Below, in pieces: positions 6,458 through 7,856 of a stretch of 7,856 nucleotides of DNA. A program made the translations under genes and the position numbers. The notes under the pieces were generated by a model. It saw nothing but the letters and a program-made list of their open reading frames with translations, had not been told where the DNA came from and ran no database searches. The stretch comes from an uncultured Lachnospiraceae bacterium. Lineage in GTDB: Bacteria > Bacillota > Clostridia > Lachnospirales > Lachnospiraceae. Numbering within the stretch: the first letter of the stretch is position 1; each line of letters begins with the position of its first letter. Location: contig CAMWTF010000103.1 in the NCBI GenBank assembly GCA_947177105.1, positions 1 to 7,856 of the forward strand, given 5' to 3'.

Positions 6458-7414
6458 ATGAAGAAAGTGCAAAATCAAAACGCGTCCGAAACGAGGAAAA
6501 AGAGTTACCTGCTGCTGATCATCGGCGCGGTGCTGCTGGCCGCAGCCATAGCCTTCACCGTATATGCCCATGGCGGCAGCTATGCCGCCTCTCTGGAGAC
6601 AGGCAGCCAGCTGTCGGAGGTCAAAGCAATGGTCAAGTCCGTGGAAGCCGGGGAGACTACAGGAGACCTGGAAGCCCTGAAGGCGCAGCAGACACAACTC
6701 ACCGATCTCAAACTCAGCCAGGAACGCCCCTACTCCTACGGACTCACCGCCCTGTTTTTCTCCCTCCTGCTGGTCGCCAAGGGATTGTACAATGCGCTGG
6801 TTGGCACTATAAACAACCGGGAAAACATAAAGAGACTGGCCATGGCCGGTCTGATGGCAGCCCTGTGCTATATCGGCTTCGCCGTGTTTAAAATCGACAT
6901 TCCCGTAGGCCCCGGCAAAACGGCCTTCCACTTTGGCAATGTGTTCTGTGTGCTGGCAGCTCTGCTGCTGGGCGGCTTCTGGGGCGGCCTGGCCGGCGCC
7001 ATCGGCATGACCATCGGCGACCTGACCACCGCCTATGTGACCAGCGCCCCTAAGACCTTCCTGCTGAAGCTGTGCATTGGCCTCATTGTGGGACTGGTAG
7101 CACATGGGATATTCAAGTTAAGCCGCACCCACTCCAAGAAATATATAACCGGGGTCACCATACTTGCCTGTGTCTGCGGCATGGGCTTTAATATGGTGGC
7201 TGACCCGCTGGTGGGATATTTTTACAAGATGTATCTGCTGGGTATTCCCCAGGAGTTGTCCGCCGCCCTGGCCAAAATGGCCACTGTCACTACCTCCGTC
7301 AACGCCGTGGTGGCCGTCATCGCCGCCAGCATCTTTTACCTGGCGCTGCGGCCCGCCCTGCGCAAGGCCGGACTATTTATCCAGGTGACGCCCGAGAAGT
7401 CCGATATGGAATAG
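6458..7414 (+). CDS. ECF transporter S component with N-terminal extension
   Basis: This membrane protein is the substrate-binding S subunit of an energy-coupling-factor importer, expected to work with shared EcfA, EcfA' and EcfT subunits encoded elsewhere. From ATG 6458 it is 318 residues. ATG is preferred because GAGGA lies about eight bases before it; GTG 6443 is in frame but lacks its own ribosome site. Residues about 125-300 form the canonical hydrophobic core. AMAGLMAALCYIGF contains the small-residue AxxxA pattern that contacts EcfT. FHFGN near 157-161, LLLGGFWGGLAGAIGM and GDLTTAYVTSAPKTFLLK match the HmpT-like/ECF-riboflavin-type family; its members are predicted to take up vitamins or precursors, and the substrate here cannot be told. 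Residues 1-120 add two further helices (about 17-37 and 95-115) around a helical outside segment, which most S components lack. The gene is monocistronic. Confidence 0.9.
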   Translation: MKKVQNQNASETRKKSYLLLIIGAVLLAAAIAFTVYAHGGSYAASLETGSQLSEVKAMVKSVEAGETTGDLEALKAQQTQLTDLKLSQERPYSYGLTALFFSLLLVAKGLYNALVGTINNRENIKRLAMAGLMAALCYIGFAVFKIDIPVGPGKTAFHFGNVFCVLAALLLGGFWGGLAGAIGMTIGDLTTAYVTSAPKTFLLKLCIGLIVGLVAHGIFKLSRTHSKKYITGVTILACVCGMGFNMVADPLVGYFYKMYLLGIPQELSAALAKMATVTTSVNAVVAVIAASIFYLALRPALRKAGLFIQVTPEKSDME

Positions 7415-7420
7415 ACAACG

Positions 7421-7470
7421 TCCCCGGCAGGAATGCTGTGTGCCAAGTAAGACAGCATTCCTGCCGGGGA
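7421..7470. terminator. Perfect 19-bp hairpin between convergent genes
   Basis: TCCCCGGCAGGAATGCTGT at 7421-7439 is repeated exactly inverted at 7452-7470, around a 12-base loop. It begins seven bases after the ECF gene ends and faces the end of the FtsX-like gene, so its position fits a bidirectional terminator. Neither side carries the U run of a classical intrinsic terminator, so it may instead be a 3' mRNA stabiliser, an RNase III target or a repeat-family member. Confidence 0.55.
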
Positions 7471-7578
7471 ACACTGCCTGGACCAGCTTTATTGTTTATG
7501 ACGGCCTTCCGCCCCTTGCGGCATGAAACTTCTGGTATATCCTGTTGTTTCAGCAGAATGCCACTGCTCTTCATAAAA

Positions 7579-7856
7579 TTACGCAAGTTCACGTATCTGC
7601 TCTGCCAGTAATTGTTTTCTTAGTTGTTTTATTGTTATAATTGAGAAAATTACCTGAATAATCAGCATCAGGATAAAAAAGCCTGCCATTTCCCATGTTG
7701 GGAACTGGTAACTTACTTCCCCAAACACACTCATTGCGCTAAATACCTTGCACACAAGAATACCTAAAAGAGTTCCGAATGAAATGGAAAGTACAAATAC
7801 GCCCAGCGTATAGAGCAAACCTTCGGTTAGCAGCATCTTTGATATTTGACGATTGC
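7579..7856 (-). CDS. FtsX/MacB-like ABC permease, C-terminal part only
   Basis: The frame is open to the right edge and reads NRQISKMLLTEGLLYTLGVF at its visible beginning, so the ATG at 7836 is internal rather than the start. Ninety-one residues and a TAA stop are present. The RQISKMLLTEG segment is the usual cytoplasmic linker before the last helices of FtsX-family permeases. A hydrophobic helix follows (GVFVLSISFGTLLGILVCKVF), then a short outside segment and a final helix (MAGFFILMLIIQVIFSIITI) with a charged tail ending EQIRELA. Such permeases pair with an ATPase in peptide-resistance, lipoprotein-release or cell-wall-signalling exporters; which one cannot be told, as the ATPase and N-terminus are outside the window. 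No U-rich terminator is evident downstream; a weak AGCAG/CTGCT hairpin at 7552-7568 is all that is seen. Confidence 0.85.
   Translation of the reverse strand, partial: NRQISKMLLTEGLLYTLGVFVLSISFGTLLGILVCKVFSAMSVFGEVSYQFPTWEMAGFFILMLIIQVIFSIITIKQLRKQLLAEQIRELA

Noticed and set aside
6413..7105. 230-codon open frame on the minus strand
   Set aside because: It is antisense to the ECF S component, Gln/Gly/His-rich, and reflects the high GC and codon bias of the real gene.
7377..7592. 71-codon minus-strand frame across the hairpin
   Set aside because: It spans the perfect inverted repeat and the ends of two real genes, has low-complexity composition and no domain.

Overview
The window looks like chromosome from a low-to-mid GC Firmicute, most likely a gut Lachnospiraceae/Clostridia-type bacterium. 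This rests on a Gram-positive type T-box leader before a tRNA synthetase, strong AAGGAG-type Shine-Dalgarno sites, lipobox lipoproteins, an ECF-type vitamin transporter subunit and an FtsX-family permease. The genus cannot be fixed from the sequence alone. The valyl-tRNA synthetase and ECF genes are visibly GC-richer than the block of exported proteins between them.

Layout, left to right. (1) 1-2278, minus strand: valS, cut at the left edge so that its C-terminus is missing. (2) 2279-2892: the valS control region. It holds a promoter at 2833-2804, a 15-bp inverted repeat with a 34-bp centre (2710-2773), and a T-box riboswitch (about 2695-2353) with a GUA specifier candidate, a UGGU acceptor-binding site and mutually exclusive antiterminator and terminator helices. 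(3) 2893-6174, minus strand: a likely operon of exported proteins, read from 6174 down to 2893. Its promoter (TTGACA, 16 bp, TACAAT) is followed by a small secreted Cys-rich protein, a 763-residue lipoprotein with a probable beta-propeller-like front half and an ABC-type solute-binding back half, a 32-codon ORF with a CxxC motif, and a 159-residue lipoprotein whose start overlaps that ORF by ATGA. (4) 6175-6457: AT-rich divergent intergenic region. (5) 6458-7414, plus strand: an ECF transporter S component with an unusual two-helix N-terminal extension. (6) 7421-7470: a perfect 19-bp inverted repeat between convergent genes. (7) 7579-7856, minus strand: the C-terminal end of an FtsX/MacB-like permease that enters from the right edge.

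The most unusual features are in the exported-protein operon. Both of its first two genes have abnormal starts. In the small secreted protein, the well-placed ATG is one base out of frame across an A8 tract. The large lipoprotein can start in frame with a strong Shine-Dalgarno only at an ATT codon, while the nearby ATG with its own Shine-Dalgarno is out of frame. These could be sequence errors, decay, transcriptional slippage, phase variation or real non-AUG initiation, and the sequence alone cannot separate them. The tiny coupled CxxC ORF and the inverted repeat between the valS promoter and its T-box also deserve follow-up.
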